Source: Candidatus Gastranaerophilales bacterium
GTDB taxonomy: Bacteria > Cyanobacteriota > Vampirovibrionia > Gastranaerophilales > Gastranaerophilaceae
Assembly: GCA_944324305.1 (NCBI GenBank)
Contig: CALUVV010000010.1
Coordinates: forward strand, 22,732 to 86,731
Length of the DNA: 64,000 nt
Reading direction: 5' to 3'
Below the pieces are notes generated by a model that was not told the origin of the DNA, did not search any database, and saw only the letters and a program-made list of their open reading frames with translations. Of the stretch, positions 18,068 through 27,318 are shown in pieces. Made by a program: the position numbers and the translations under genes. How positions within the stretch are numbered: the stretch's first letter is position 1; each line of letters opens with the position of its first letter.

Positions 18068-19063
18068 ATGATTAAGAAAATATATACAGGTGTACTGTTT
18101 TGCGCCTTATTTGCCCTGATTTGCTATTTTACTTGCAAATGTCATTTTTGCACTGCAATTAATTTAAATTCATTAACACTTGCAATAATTGTAGGCATGC
18201 TTATCGGAAATTTACTGCATAAATTTATTCCTGAAAATTTAAGGAACGGAATTGCTTTTGCTTCAAAAAAGATATTAAGATTTGCAATTGTTTTATACGG
18301 TTTCAGAATAACATTCCAACAAATATTTGCCGTAGGCTTGGACGGTTTATTTGCTGATATTGTAATGCTTACTACCACATATCTTTTCGGGTATTATCTC
18401 GGAACACGCGTGTTTAAATTGGATAAAGATTTGTGTATGCTGACTGCAATCGGTTCGTCAGTCTGCGGCGCTGCGGCTGTTTTGGGTACGGATGCGGTAT
18501 TAAAAGCAAAATCGCATAAAGTTTCTTTAGCTGTTGCAACTGTTGTGTTATTCGGAACAATTTCGATGTTTTTATACCCTTTCTTGTTTAAGCTCGGAAT
18601 TTTAAGTCCTGAATTCTTCGGGATATATATAGGTTCAACCGTTCACGAAGTTGCACAGGTTGTTGCGGCCGGAAGTGCTGTTTCTCCCGTAGCTATGGAT
18701 ACGGCTGTTATAGTAAAGCTTACAAGAGTAATGATGCTTGTACCTTATTTGTTCTTGCTTGGCATGTATTTATCCAGGAAATCAGGTACAAAGTGCGAAA
18801 AAATTCCTATGCCTTTGTTTGCAATATTTTTTGTAGCGGTTTGCGGTTTTAATTCTCTTAATATTGTGCCGCTTCCCGTAAAGTCATTTATAATAGAGTT
18901 TGATGTATTTTTACTTACAATGGCAATGTTTGCTCTGGGATTGGAAACTAATTTTGAAAAAATAAAGGGGCTTGGTTTAAAGCCTATATTGCTCGCAGGT
19001 TTGATGTTTATATGGCTTGTCGGCGGCGGAATGCTTGTTAACAAGGTTTTATATCTTTTGTAA
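18068..19063 (+). CDS. YeiH/UPF0324 family membrane transporter
   Basis: About 331 residues and ten or so TM helices. The family is described as putative sulfate exporters or anion carriers; no substrate is established for this member. Family marks: LAIIVGMLIGN near the N-terminus, SSVCGAAAVLG in the middle and HEVAQVVAAG. The ATG at 18068 follows GGAGGAATT and is preferred over an upstream TTG at 17990 that lies inside the leader hairpin. Not obviously in an operon. Confidence 0.85.
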   Translation: MIKKIYTGVLFCALFALICYFTCKCHFCTAINLNSLTLAIIVGMLIGNLLHKFIPENLRNGIAFASKKILRFAIVLYGFRITFQQIFAVGLDGLFADIVMLTTTYLFGYYLGTRVFKLDKDLCMLTAIGSSVCGAAAVLGTDAVLKAKSHKVSLAVATVVLFGTISMFLYPFLFKLGILSPEFFGIYIGSTVHEVAQVVAAGSAVSPVAMDTAVIVKLTRVMMLVPYLFLLGMYLSRKSGTKCEKIPMPLFAIFFVAVCGFNSLNIVPLPVKSFIIEFDVFLLTMAMFALGLETNFEKIKGLGLKPILLAGLMFIWLVGGGMLVNKVLYLL

Positions 19064-19164
19064 ACTTAATGTAACAAAACATTCTTTTTGTTAAAGATTT
19101 TTGAAAAAATTACCGAGATTAAATTTACGGACAGAGCAATATATAATTGGAGGTAAATTTTTAA

Positions 19165-19524
19165 ATGGAATCAAAAACTGAAAATGTTATGGTCATGGAC
19201 TGTAACACGGTTGCCAATGGCATTATGCGCGACATAACAGACATTGACGCAATGGAGAGAATGCTTAGCAGTGAATTGAGTTCCGAAGACTTATTCAAAA
19301 TTGATTGTGCTATTTTATCATCATTAAGAAATACTGCGGATTTTTCGCGTGATTTACTGCGCCAGCTTGAAGAAGGCAGATTTGAAACAGTTGCAGTCAA
19401 GCCGCAAAAATCACTTGACAGCGAACTTGCCGAAATTCAGCGTGAAACTATGGTGGATATTACATTACCCTTGCAGAATATGTTTGATGACATGATTAAT
19501 TATGTTTCGGAAGCATTTGTTTAA
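19165..19524 (+). CDS. Hypothetical acidic helical protein, 119 residues
   Basis: Not recognised. The ATG follows a GGAGG at good spacing. Mostly amphipathic helix, acidic, with no signal peptide or TM and no cysteine cluster apart from two scattered Cys. Single gene ended by a strong terminator shared with der on the other strand. Confidence 0.65.
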   Translation: MESKTENVMVMDCNTVANGIMRDITDIDAMERMLSSELSSEDLFKIDCAILSSLRNTADFSRDLLRQLEEGRFETVAVKPQKSLDSELAEIQRETMVDITLPLQNMFDDMINYVSEAFV

Positions 19525-19530
19525 GGTTTA

Positions 19531-19564
19531 AAAAAAAGAGAGAGGTTATACCTCTCTTTTTTAC
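19531..19564. terminator. Bidirectional intrinsic terminator
   Basis: AAAAAGAGAGAGG with CCTCTCTTTTTT around a short TTATA loop, symmetric A/T tails; serves the convergent 19165 gene and der. Confidence 0.85.
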
Positions 19565-20892
19565 TTTTTATCTTTTTCTGAGCGTTCTCTGACTGAAAGT
19601 TTAATCGGAGTACCGAAAAATCCGAAAGCTTCACGAAGTTTATTTTCAATATAGCGTTTATAATGGTCTTTCATTAAATCCGCGTTATTGGCAAAGATTA
19701 CAATATGCGGCGGCTGTACGCCCGTTTGTGTTACGTACATAATTTTGAGGCGTTTGCCTTTTGAAGATGCGGGAGGATTAAGCATATAGGCTTCTTTTAT
19801 AATTTTATTTAAAAGACCTGTTGAAATGCGTTTAGTACACTCTGCATAAACCTCTTCGGCTTCCGTAAAAATTTGATGTAATCTTTGTTTTGTAACTGCT
19901 GAAATATAAATTTTCGGTGCATATTCCAGAAACGGGATATCATTAGCGAGTCTTTTGTTGTACTGATTAATTGTGTTTGATTTTTTATCTTCAATCAAAT
20001 CCCATTTGTTGATTGCAATAATTAATCCCTTACCAGCTTCTGTTATAATAGATGCAATCTTTTTATCCTGATCGGAAATTCCCTGTGTTGCATCAATTAC
20101 AAGCAGTGCAACGTCGCAGTCTCTGATTGAGCGGATTGCTCTGTCTACTGCAAATTTTTCAACACCCCAGTCAACTTTTGATTTTTTTCTGATACCTGCA
20201 GTATCTACAATTATAAATTCTCTGTCTTTGTAAGTTATTGAGCTGTCGATGCTGTCGCGGGTTGTTCCCGAAATATCCGAAACTATTACTCTGTTTTCGT
20301 TTAAAAGGGCATTTACTATTGAAGATTTACCCGCATTCGGTCTGCCGACAATTGCAATTTTAATTGTATCATCATCTTCCTGTTCAATGTCCTGCGAAAA
20401 ATCTTCGGTAACTAAATCTAACAAGTCGCCAACACCGCCTGAACCATGTAGAGCTGATATTCCGATTGGTTCTCCTATTGCAAGAGAATAAAAATCATTT
20501 ACCATTAACAGGGATTCGGGATTGTCTGATTTATTAACGGCAAGAAAAACAGGTTTTCCCGATTGTCTGAGAATATTTGCAATATCGTAATCCACAGGGT
20601 TAACACCTTCTTTGCCGTCAACAATGAAAATAATTTTGTCGGCTTCTTCACAGGCAATTTTTGCCTGATCAAAAATAGAAAGCATAATTTCGTCTTCATC
20701 ACCCGGAATAATTCCGCCCGTGTCAATTACCGTAAAAATTTTGTTCTGCCATTCGACATCAAAATAAATTCTGTCGCGTGTAACCCCCGGCAAATCGTCA
20801 ACTATAGAATTTCTTGTTCCTATAAGACGGTTTACAAAGGTTGATTTGCCTACATTCGGGCGTCCTACTATTGCTACAATCGGTATTCTCAT
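19561..20892 (-). CDS. der: Ribosome assembly GTPase Der (EngA)
   Basis: Double-GTPase needed for 50S subunit assembly. 443 residues with two G domains: GRPNVGKST at 9-17 and GRPNAGKSS in the second, each with a DTAG/DTGG switch, NKSD and NKWD, then the C-terminal KH-like domain. The frame is open upstream for 41 more codons, but those fall in a duplicated non-coding element. TATAAT at 20899-20904 lies exactly 6 nt before ATG 20892 with an extended TGC, so the mRNA is probably leaderless and this is the start. Confidence 0.95.
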   Translation of the reverse strand: MRIPIVAIVGRPNVGKSTFVNRLIGTRNSIVDDLPGVTRDRIYFDVEWQNKIFTVIDTGGIIPGDEDEIMLSIFDQAKIACEEADKIIFIVDGKEGVNPVDYDIANILRQSGKPVFLAVNKSDNPESLLMVNDFYSLAIGEPIGISALHGSGGVGDLLDLVTEDFSQDIEQEDDDTIKIAIVGRPNAGKSSIVNALLNENRVIVSDISGTTRDSIDSSITYKDREFIIVDTAGIRKKSKVDWGVEKFAVDRAIRSIRDCDVALLVIDATQGISDQDKKIASIITEAGKGLIIAINKWDLIEDKKSNTINQYNKRLANDIPFLEYAPKIYISAVTKQRLHQIFTEAEEVYAECTKRISTGLLNKIIKEAYMLNPPASSKGKRLKIMYVTQTGVQPPHIVIFANNADLMKDHYKRYIENKLREAFGFFGTPIKLSVRERSEKDKK

Positions 20893-20898
20893 AAGGCT

Positions 20899-20907
20899 AT
20901 TATAGCA
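20899..20907 (-). promoter_or_regulatory. Extended -10 promoter of der (leaderless)
   Basis: Reads TGCTATAAT on the minus strand, ending 6 nt before the start codon. recJ has the matching arrangement TGCTATGAT at 23893-23901. Confidence 0.7.
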
Positions 20908-20941
20908 TAAATATTTTTTTAAGCCGTAAATTGTAATATGT

Positions 20942-21061
20942 GAAGTCAATCGGCATATGTTACAATATGTAAATATGAATTTTAATATGCCTGAAACCTG
21001 CTTATAATGCCTCATAGGATAGGATAGGATAGGATGGGGTGCGGGCGTGGCAACAATTTTT
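20942..21061. repeat. Duplicated intergenic element, copy A, with four AGGAT units
   Basis: About 120 bp matching 23924-24042 with few differences; the right-hand ~65 bp is nearly identical. It holds TTATAATGCCTCAT, then AGGAT four times, then GGGGTGCGGGCGTGGCAAC. It begins ~50 bp upstream of der and ends ~50 bp upstream of the plus-strand gene at 21108. TATAAT within it could be a plus-strand -10. Neither mobility genes nor target duplications are seen. Confidence 0.8.
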
Positions 21062-21107
21062 ATTTATATAGTTTGTCTTTGCTGTAATTAATAAAAGGAG
21101 ATAAATT

Positions 21108-21491
21108 ATGGACATCAATTGTAAAGTATTAACTTTAAAAGGAAAATTATTATTATGCCAAAAATTTGGGGATAAACTTTATCTGCGTGATGGGAGATTT
21201 CCCGATAAAATTCTGCAATCCAAAAGTTATGAATACGGCTATATTGTCCGTGAAGATTTTGTAAACAAACGTTCATCTTCGGTTCCTCATGCTTCTATAA
21301 AAGATGTCGGCGAGTTTAATGTAAAAGACGGAACAATGCGAATGGGGGGTACTCAAAAAAAACAGAATATTTTAAGTTTGGATATCTTCAACATACCTTC
21401 CGGCAAAAATTACGGCTCTGCTGAATTGGGACCTCTGGGTAAAAAGTATCTGGAGAAAGTAATTACTTATATAAAAAATAGTGTAAAATAA
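21108..21491 (+). CDS. Hypothetical protein, 127 residues
   Basis: Not recognised. AAAAGGAGATAAATT gives a strong ribosome site for ATG 21108. The beta-rich N-terminal half (CKVLTLKGKLLLCQKFGDKLYLRDG) might be a small barrel. A Gly-rich loop and a C-terminal helix follow. No signal peptide. A G6 run lies inside the gene in frame and is much shorter than the pilin tracts. The duplicated AGGAT element lies directly upstream. Confidence 0.65.
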   Translation: MDINCKVLTLKGKLLLCQKFGDKLYLRDGRFPDKILQSKSYEYGYIVREDFVNKRSSSVPHASIKDVGEFNVKDGTMRMGGTQKKQNILSLDIFNIPSGKNYGSAELGPLGKKYLEKVITYIKNSVK

Positions 21492-21508
21492 ATATTTTCC
21501 TACTTTTT

Positions 21509-21535
21509 AAACCCGTTTTTACGGGATTTTTTTTT
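21509..21535 (+). terminator. Intrinsic terminator
   Basis: AACCCGT/ACGGGATT stem with a four-base loop and a run of nine T's; ends the 21108 gene, and lies just beyond the end of recJ. Confidence 0.7.
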
Positions 21536-21543
21536 GAAAAAAT

Positions 21544-23886
21544 TTAAATCAGAAGTGAATAAACATCATCTTCCAGCAGGCTTTTTTGAAATTCTTCACA
21601 TTCATCAATCATATCAGTGAGAATTGCATATTTCGGTGAATGCAGCACCTGTGAAATATCAAAAGCCGCATTGTAATCAACTACATAATAATCTTTTGTG
21701 CGTTCTTTTATTGTAATCATTCCCATATCATCAAAAATTGAGAAAAGAAGCTCAAATACCTGATATGATTTCCCCAGAAAGCTTGCACAGCGGCGAAGTT
21801 CAACTTTTCCGCCGTTGTTGTGGCAGGCAAATTTAAGCATTCCGCAAACAGTTTTTAAAAATTCTTCTTCATCCATATATTTTATGTCATAGTTCATAAA
21901 ATGAATTGAAAGCGGATTTGTTTGGTTAAGAATTCTGTCAAAAGTTTCCTTATCCGCGGGGTAGTCAAAAAACATCAAAGCATCACAGGGACGTAAATTG
22001 TCACGGGTTATAATACGTGCATACAGCTCTGAAAAAGGTTTTAATTTATCCGATACTGATTTGCTCTCTGCAAAAATAAGAATATTTTGTTTTGAATTTT
22101 TAACATAGTCATTGACCTGCGGCAGAATATCCGTTTTTTTACGGTGGTCATAGAGTTTCTGCTGAGGAAGATTTTCTTCTTCTTTTAAAAATTCTGAATG
22201 AATATCATCAATAATAAGCTGAACGCTTGTAACCCCGTTATATTCATTGATTTGCGGGTGAAATGCAATGTCAAGCGTGTCGCCTTTTACAAGAGAAATA
22301 TCTCCGTCTTTCCAGCGTATACAGTTAAATTCGCCTGTTCCTGCCTGACAGGTAAGCCGTAAGTGGTTTTTATTTTCACCCATTAAGCGTTTTTCTTTAA
22401 TTTTAAGATTTTTTATGGCAAAAACAGGGCTCGGGTTATTTTGTCCGAAAGGTTCGAGCATAGATATTTGTTCAACTAAATCAACGTCAATATCATCGGG
22501 CATAAGCTCTAAATCAATATTGATAAACGGTTTTAAATCTTTACCCTGCGACATTTCTTTAACGGTTTTGCAAAGTGCGGATTTCACTTTATCAAAAGAT
22601 GCTTTTTCTTCACTGAAAGCAAGTCCCGCAGCCATAGCGTGGCCGCCGAAACCGTCCAAAAGTTCGGCATTCATTGAAATTGTTTCATAAAGGTTAATTC
22701 CCTCAACGCTTCTTGCAGAACATCTGAACTGTTTTGTTTCATCCGAATATGTCATTAAAAAAGTCGGTTTGTAATACTTTTCAACAAGCATAGAGGCAAC
22801 AATACCGATAATTCCTATATGCCATTCTTTATTAAATAATACTATTGCGGAATTTCTGTTCCCTTCGGCTTTAACCATTTCATCAGCTTCGGCAAAAATA
22901 TTCTGGCAGAGTTCCTGACGAACTTTGTTGAATTCGTTTAGGGTTTGAACAGACATTTCAATTTCCTGTTTGTTGTCGGAGATTAAAACCTTCAAAGCTG
23001 CATCAACCGTATCAAGTCGTCCCGATGCATTAATTCTCGGTGCAACGCCGAATGCAATTTGTTCGGACGTAATCTGGCCTTTATAGCCTGCGCTGTCTAA
23101 AAGTCTTGATAAACCGTAATGTTTTCCGTTAGAAATAAGTTCAAGACCCTTTGTAACGTAATATCTGTTTTCTCCGATTAAAGGAACCAGATCCGCAACG
23201 GTACCTACTGCAACGTAGGGTAAAATTTCCGGTATAAATTCAAGTTTGTTGTATTTTTCTAATAGTCCTTGTGCAACTTTAAACGCAACCCCGACACCTG
23301 CAAGAGAAGTAAGACTTTCAATTTGTCTTGCCGTTAAATTTTCATCCAGAGCATCAGGAGCTTTAGGGTTGATAATTCCGTATGCTTTAGGCAAGATTTC
23401 AGGCGCTTCGTGGTGGTCTGTTATTATTACGTCAATTTTAAAGCTGTTTAAAAAGTTAACGGCATCAACGTCTGAAATTCCGCAGTCACAGGAAATAATT
23501 ACTTTCGGCTTAACCTGTGTCATTAATTTTACAAGAGCTTTAGTGTCAAAGCCGTGTCCTTCTTTTTCTCTGTTCGGAATAAAGTAATGCACATCGGCGT
23601 TTAAGTATTTAAAAGTTCTGTAAAGCAGAGAAGTGGATGTAACACCGTCAGCATCGAAATCACCGTGAATAACTATTTTTTCGCCGTTATCAATTGCCGA
23701 TGCAAGCCTTTCAACACATTTTTCCATATCGGTGAAAGCTTTCGGGTGGGTTAATTTCATCTCAAGAGGGTGTATAAATTCGTAAATTTCCTCATCGGAT
23801 TTTATTCCTCTTGAATGTAAAAGTCTTTTTAAAAGTGATTTTTCTTGTCCGTCGTATTTATTAAATATCCACTCTTTCATTGCCAT
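21544..23886 (-). CDS. recJ: Single-stranded-DNA exonuclease RecJ
   Basis: 5'-3' ssDNA exonuclease of DHH type acting in recombination and mismatch repair. About 780 residues, at the long end for RecJ. Catalytic motifs present: HGDFDADGVTS, ISCDCGISD and ITDHHE (DHH), then NASGRLD and the DHHA1 GGHAMAAG; an OB fold and a C-terminal domain of about 200 residues follow. The start is ATG 23886 (next in-frame ATG 23880). TATGAT (23893-23898) lies 6 nt before it, so the mRNA is leaderless. Upstream codons of the open frame lie in duplicated element B and are rejected. Confidence 0.94.
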   Translation of the reverse strand: MAMKEWIFNKYDGQEKSLLKRLLHSRGIKSDEEIYEFIHPLEMKLTHPKAFTDMEKCVERLASAIDNGEKIVIHGDFDADGVTSTSLLYRTFKYLNADVHYFIPNREKEGHGFDTKALVKLMTQVKPKVIISCDCGISDVDAVNFLNSFKIDVIITDHHEAPEILPKAYGIINPKAPDALDENLTARQIESLTSLAGVGVAFKVAQGLLEKYNKLEFIPEILPYVAVGTVADLVPLIGENRYYVTKGLELISNGKHYGLSRLLDSAGYKGQITSEQIAFGVAPRINASGRLDTVDAALKVLISDNKQEIEMSVQTLNEFNKVRQELCQNIFAEADEMVKAEGNRNSAIVLFNKEWHIGIIGIVASMLVEKYYKPTFLMTYSDETKQFRCSARSVEGINLYETISMNAELLDGFGGHAMAAGLAFSEEKASFDKVKSALCKTVKEMSQGKDLKPFINIDLELMPDDIDVDLVEQISMLEPFGQNNPSPVFAIKNLKIKEKRLMGENKNHLRLTCQAGTGEFNCIRWKDGDISLVKGDTLDIAFHPQINEYNGVTSVQLIIDDIHSEFLKEEENLPQQKLYDHRKKTDILPQVNDYVKNSKQNILIFAESKSVSDKLKPFSELYARIITRDNLRPCDALMFFDYPADKETFDRILNQTNPLSIHFMNYDIKYMDEEEFLKTVCGMLKFACHNNGGKVELRRCASFLGKSYQVFELLFSIFDDMGMITIKERTKDYYVVDYNAAFDISQVLHSPKYAILTDMIDECEEFQKSLLEDDVYSLLI

Positions 23887-23923
23887 AATAAAATCATAGC
23901 ATAAAGTTTTAAGACCAAAAAGA

Positions 23924-24042
23924 GAAGTCAGGCATCTCAAGTTAAGATTTGTAAATATGAATTTAAAATAGCCTGAAATCCTCTTATAATGCCTCATAGG
24001 ATAGGATAGGATAGGATGGGGTGCGGGCGTGGCAACATTTTT
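23924..24042. repeat. Duplicated intergenic element, copy B, with four AGGAT units
   Basis: Second copy of the element at 20942-21061, at the same distance upstream of recJ as copy A is upstream of der, and likewise ahead of a plus-strand gene (24102). Same four AGGAT units and the same GGGGTGCGGGCGTGGCAAC segment. Confidence 0.8.
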
Positions 24043-24101
24043 CGTCTTATTGACTTTTCATGTGTATAACCGATTTATAAATAGAAAGGAAACAGGGAAA
24101 A

Positions 24102-25061
24102 ATGGTTGCAGCAGTTAATGTTAATACCGTTGTGAGCGGTTTTGTGCACGAATATTTAAAACATAACAAAAAAGCTACGGAACAGGATTGTCAGGCGGCA
24201 GTCCGCAGTCATCTTCAGGAATTAAAGAAAAACGGTGCAAAAATCAGCGACAAAAAAATAGTACAGGCAAGTGCTCAGGTGACAGAGCTTTATAAAGCAA
24301 ATTTCATGACACAGCCGACAAAAACCGCTGTAAAAGCAGTTCAATCACTTAACACATCACAGGCAGCTCATAATTATCCTAAATATAACGCTCACCTGGC
24401 TTCTGATTATCATTATGATGAATTTCATAAATTAGGGAAAAAAGCAAAAAAAAGATTACATCAGAAAAATATGAATGATGCAAAAGCTGCATTCAGTCAG
24501 TTGGAAGTTGAAAACTTGCCGCAAACTGAACCTTCAAACAATCAAAACAAAAAACTTATGCGCGAAAGCAAAGATGCTTATATCAGTTCAAAGAAACGCA
24601 AGCAGATGAAAAAAGAAGCGGAAGCGGCGTCACAGGCAGAACATAAAGCGCAAAGGCTTAGAAATAATTCGAAAGATAAGGCGCTAAGAAAAGCAAAAGG
24701 AAATGCCGAATACTGTACTTCACAGGGTATAATGACTAAAAATGCAAGAAAAATTTTCAAAAATATTTCTCAAAAGCTTGACAGAAAATTTGTTCTAACT
24801 GAAAAACCAAATCTTGAATTACAAGCATTAAATGATTATTATAGAAGTCTTGAAAGCATCTCTTCTCCCGTAACAATCGAAATACCTAAACCTAAGGCAA
24901 ATGTGCATGGGGCTGTTGAAACTGCAACAACAGCCGGCACAAAAGCCGCCAAAACGGGCGGTAAAACAGGCTGGCTGTTTGCTGGATTTGCGGCAATGAC
25001 AGCACTTGGTGCGGCTTTGATTTCTTCTGATAAAAAAGAACAACAGAAAAATATTGCATAA
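24102..25061 (+). CDS. Basic protein with C-terminal membrane anchor, unknown
   Basis: 319 residues; Lys/Ala-rich and largely helical, with a hydrophobic segment near the end (GWLFAGFAAMTALGAALIS, about 291-309) and a charged tail, so probably tail-anchored or single-pass. An AAGGAAA ribosome site lies upstream. It precedes the GHKL/HExxH gene by 65 bp on the same strand and may share a transcript. No enzymatic motif. Composition resembles the 9885 protein. Confidence 0.65.
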   Translation: MVAAVNVNTVVSGFVHEYLKHNKKATEQDCQAAVRSHLQELKKNGAKISDKKIVQASAQVTELYKANFMTQPTKTAVKAVQSLNTSQAAHNYPKYNAHLASDYHYDEFHKLGKKAKKRLHQKNMNDAKAAFSQLEVENLPQTEPSNNQNKKLMRESKDAYISSKKRKQMKKEAEAASQAEHKAQRLRNNSKDKALRKAKGNAEYCTSQGIMTKNARKIFKNISQKLDRKFVLTEKPNLELQALNDYYRSLESISSPVTIEIPKPKANVHGAVETATTAGTKAAKTGGKTGWLFAGFAAMTALGAALISSDKKEQQKNIA

Positions 25062-25126
25062 TTTTTGCAAAAATAGCAATAATTTATATTTTAATGTTTT
25101 AATAAAAATTAAGAAAGGTTAGATAA

Positions 25127-27283
25127 ATGAACGTAGCTCCGATTAGTGAAAAGAATATTAAACCTGATTTTCAGGCAAAGAAAAAGAAAGAACATGATTT
25201 TGATTCAGCTGTTGAAAATCAAGAAGAAACATACAGCAAAAGTAAAGTTAACGGAATGATTCTTGCAACTGCTTTGTCGGCGGCAGCACTCGGAGGAGCT
25301 GTAATGTACGGACACGGCAAGTGGAAAATAAGCAGTCTTAAAAACAAGGTTTCGGAACTTACAAGCGATAACGAAACAATAAAAAATACTTTGAAAACGG
25401 CTGAAGAAAAAGTTGATACTCTTTCAAGTATAAATAAGAGATTAAAGGAAGAAGCACAAAAAGCTAAAGACAGACTTACAGATATTTTTGAAGGTGATAT
25501 CGCCCCCAAAGATATGCGTGATAAGATTTTTAACGAATTAAAAACCAAAATAGAAAAAGGCGACTATGGTTATGATATTGCACAACCGCCTGTCACAGGT
25601 AAAGGCGGTGCGGAAGTTTATAATGACGCAATTCCATTGCCTTCATCTGTCGGAACTCAAAATCGTGCAGGCATAAGAGAATTACAAATTCCTGAAATTA
25701 CTTCTGACGGAAGATTTACTTATGAAATTCCTATGTCTGATGAGGTTAAAATCACACATATGCAATCTGTTGACTTTAAACCTGTAAAGTCACAACCTAC
25801 GAATATTTCTGAAAGTTATGCAGATTCTGTTAAGTGGGATAACGATAAAATTGCACGTGATGTTCTACAGAATTTCTATGACGGTCATGGCCAGACACTT
25901 GACGGTGTAAAATTACATTTCGAACCGACCGGAACAGGAAAATACAAGGTTAGAATTGAAGGTAAATCTACTTATACTCCGGATAAAGCGGTTTATATAG
26001 GTGAATCTACAAAACGAAATGATGCAAAAGCAGCCGGAAACTACGGCGAAGGGTTGAAAATGGCTACGCTTAAACTTTTAAAAGACTGCGGAGCACAGGA
26101 TGTAAAAATTGCATCAGATAACTGGAAAGTAGCATACAGCCTTGATAAGGGAAATCTTTCGGATAAACGGGTTTTATCATACTCTCTTGATAAAACTGAT
26201 AAATATAACGGAAATTATATTGAATTTGAAACTTCTGATAAGGAATTGCTTACATCATTAAGAAATTCATTAAACCGTTTCTATAGCTCAGGTAATACTC
26301 ATTTCAAATGTCCAGATTTTGAAAATGAAATAATTGGTATAAAAAATCTTCCGAAAGGTGAAAAAGGCGGAATTTATATAGCAGGTCAAAGGTTTGAATT
26401 TGACGGAAAATACGACGGACTTGATGATATTGTTATTTTCCTGAAAGAAAAACCTCCCGTTAAAATTCTTGATCCCTCACGTGACAGAACTTCTTTGAAT
26501 ACCGCAAATATTCAAGAAATCGCAAAATGGCTTGCGGAAGATGAACGAATGTCAAATGATGACAAAGTTAAATTGTTAAAATCTCTTGAAGGCTATTGGG
26601 ATATAAAAAATATATTGGAGAATAAGCATCCGATGTACAACTTTGTCGAAGGCTTTTTATCCTGGACTAATTGGAACAGCGGTAAAGCTAAGTTACATAT
26701 AAAATTCCCTGAAAAATATGTTGCATATTCATATGCAAGTCCGGATGTCATTGCAGATTTAACGATGAACGGATATAAAGTATGCCAATCAGGTTTTTCA
26801 AAACTTGGAATGCCGACAATCCGTGATATTTTAGGTGATGCAAGAGCACATGATGTTGTTATTCCAAACGATAATCAGAAAAAGAAAATTTTAATCCTCA
26901 AAGAAGCTTTGAACAAACTTTCACCGTCTTTGAAAGATAAACATTTTACTGCGGATGAACTTGATACGCACATTTATATGTTTGACAGAGCATCTGCAAA
27001 AGACAGTAAAATGTATTCGGATTGTAATGCAGAAGCTATTATAGATAAAGGGGTTTCAAAAGGTTTTTGGATTGATAAATCTTATCTGGATAGATCAAGT
27101 TTTTCAGATGTACTTGAAACTGCTCTGCATGAACTTTCACATAAAGCCGGAGGAGATGAATCTGCGGAATTTTCTTATAAGCTTACAAACGTAAATAAAG
27201 ATGCTATCGGTCAGCTTATTAATGATATTCAGGCAAGACATGAGATGCAGGCTTTGAATAATCTCTGGAACAGCTTAATATAA
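25127..27283 (+). CDS. Membrane-anchored GHKL-type ATPase fused to an HExxH metallopeptidase-like domain
   Basis: 718 residues. TM helix at about 43-62, then coiled coil to about 117. Residues ~235-375 show GHKL marks: an N-box-like ARDVLQNFYDG with the Asn and Asp, and a glycine box GNYGEGLKMATLKLL. Both are familiar from Hsp90/MutL/histidine-kinase ATPases. Near the C-terminus, ALHELSHKAGGDES contains HELSH at 668-672, a gluzincin-type zinc site, with an acidic residue shortly after as a possible third ligand. I know no standard protein with this order. A chaperone-like ATPase presenting substrates to a protease is an inference. AAAGG precedes the ATG. Confidence 0.7.
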   Translation: MNVAPISEKNIKPDFQAKKKKEHDFDSAVENQEETYSKSKVNGMILATALSAAALGGAVMYGHGKWKISSLKNKVSELTSDNETIKNTLKTAEEKVDTLSSINKRLKEEAQKAKDRLTDIFEGDIAPKDMRDKIFNELKTKIEKGDYGYDIAQPPVTGKGGAEVYNDAIPLPSSVGTQNRAGIRELQIPEITSDGRFTYEIPMSDEVKITHMQSVDFKPVKSQPTNISESYADSVKWDNDKIARDVLQNFYDGHGQTLDGVKLHFEPTGTGKYKVRIEGKSTYTPDKAVYIGESTKRNDAKAAGNYGEGLKMATLKLLKDCGAQDVKIASDNWKVAYSLDKGNLSDKRVLSYSLDKTDKYNGNYIEFETSDKELLTSLRNSLNRFYSSGNTHFKCPDFENEIIGIKNLPKGEKGGIYIAGQRFEFDGKYDGLDDIVIFLKEKPPVKILDPSRDRTSLNTANIQEIAKWLAEDERMSNDDKVKLLKSLEGYWDIKNILENKHPMYNFVEGFLSWTNWNSGKAKLHIKFPEKYVAYSYASPDVIADLTMNGYKVCQSGFSKLGMPTIRDILGDARAHDVVIPNDNQKKKILILKEALNKLSPSLKDKHFTADELDTHIYMFDRASAKDSKMYSDCNAEAIIDKGVSKGFWIDKSYLDRSSFSDVLETALHELSHKAGGDESAEFSYKLTNVNKDAIGQLINDIQARHEMQALNNLWNSLI

Positions 27284-27318
27284 TTTTTCATGATATAATC
27301 TTGTAAGGAGATGTGTGT

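Noticed and set aside
20893..21015. 41-codon N-terminal extension of der (frame open to an ATG at 21015)
   Set aside because: It lies in a duplicated intergenic element; a -10 box sits 6 nt before ATG 20892, and Der family proteins begin RIPIVAIVGRPNVGKST.
21345..21356. G6 run in the 21108 gene as another contingency tract
   Set aside because: Only six G, inside the coding region and in frame; too short compared with the ten-base tracts.
23887..23997. 37-codon N-terminal extension of recJ (frame open to an ATG at 23997)
   Set aside because: Same duplicated element as at der. The similarity of the two extensions (both begin MRHYK) comes from the repeat, not from a shared protein domain.
20942..24042. 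AGGAT units as a CRISPR array
   Set aside because: Only four contiguous 5-bp units per copy, no spacers and no cas genes.
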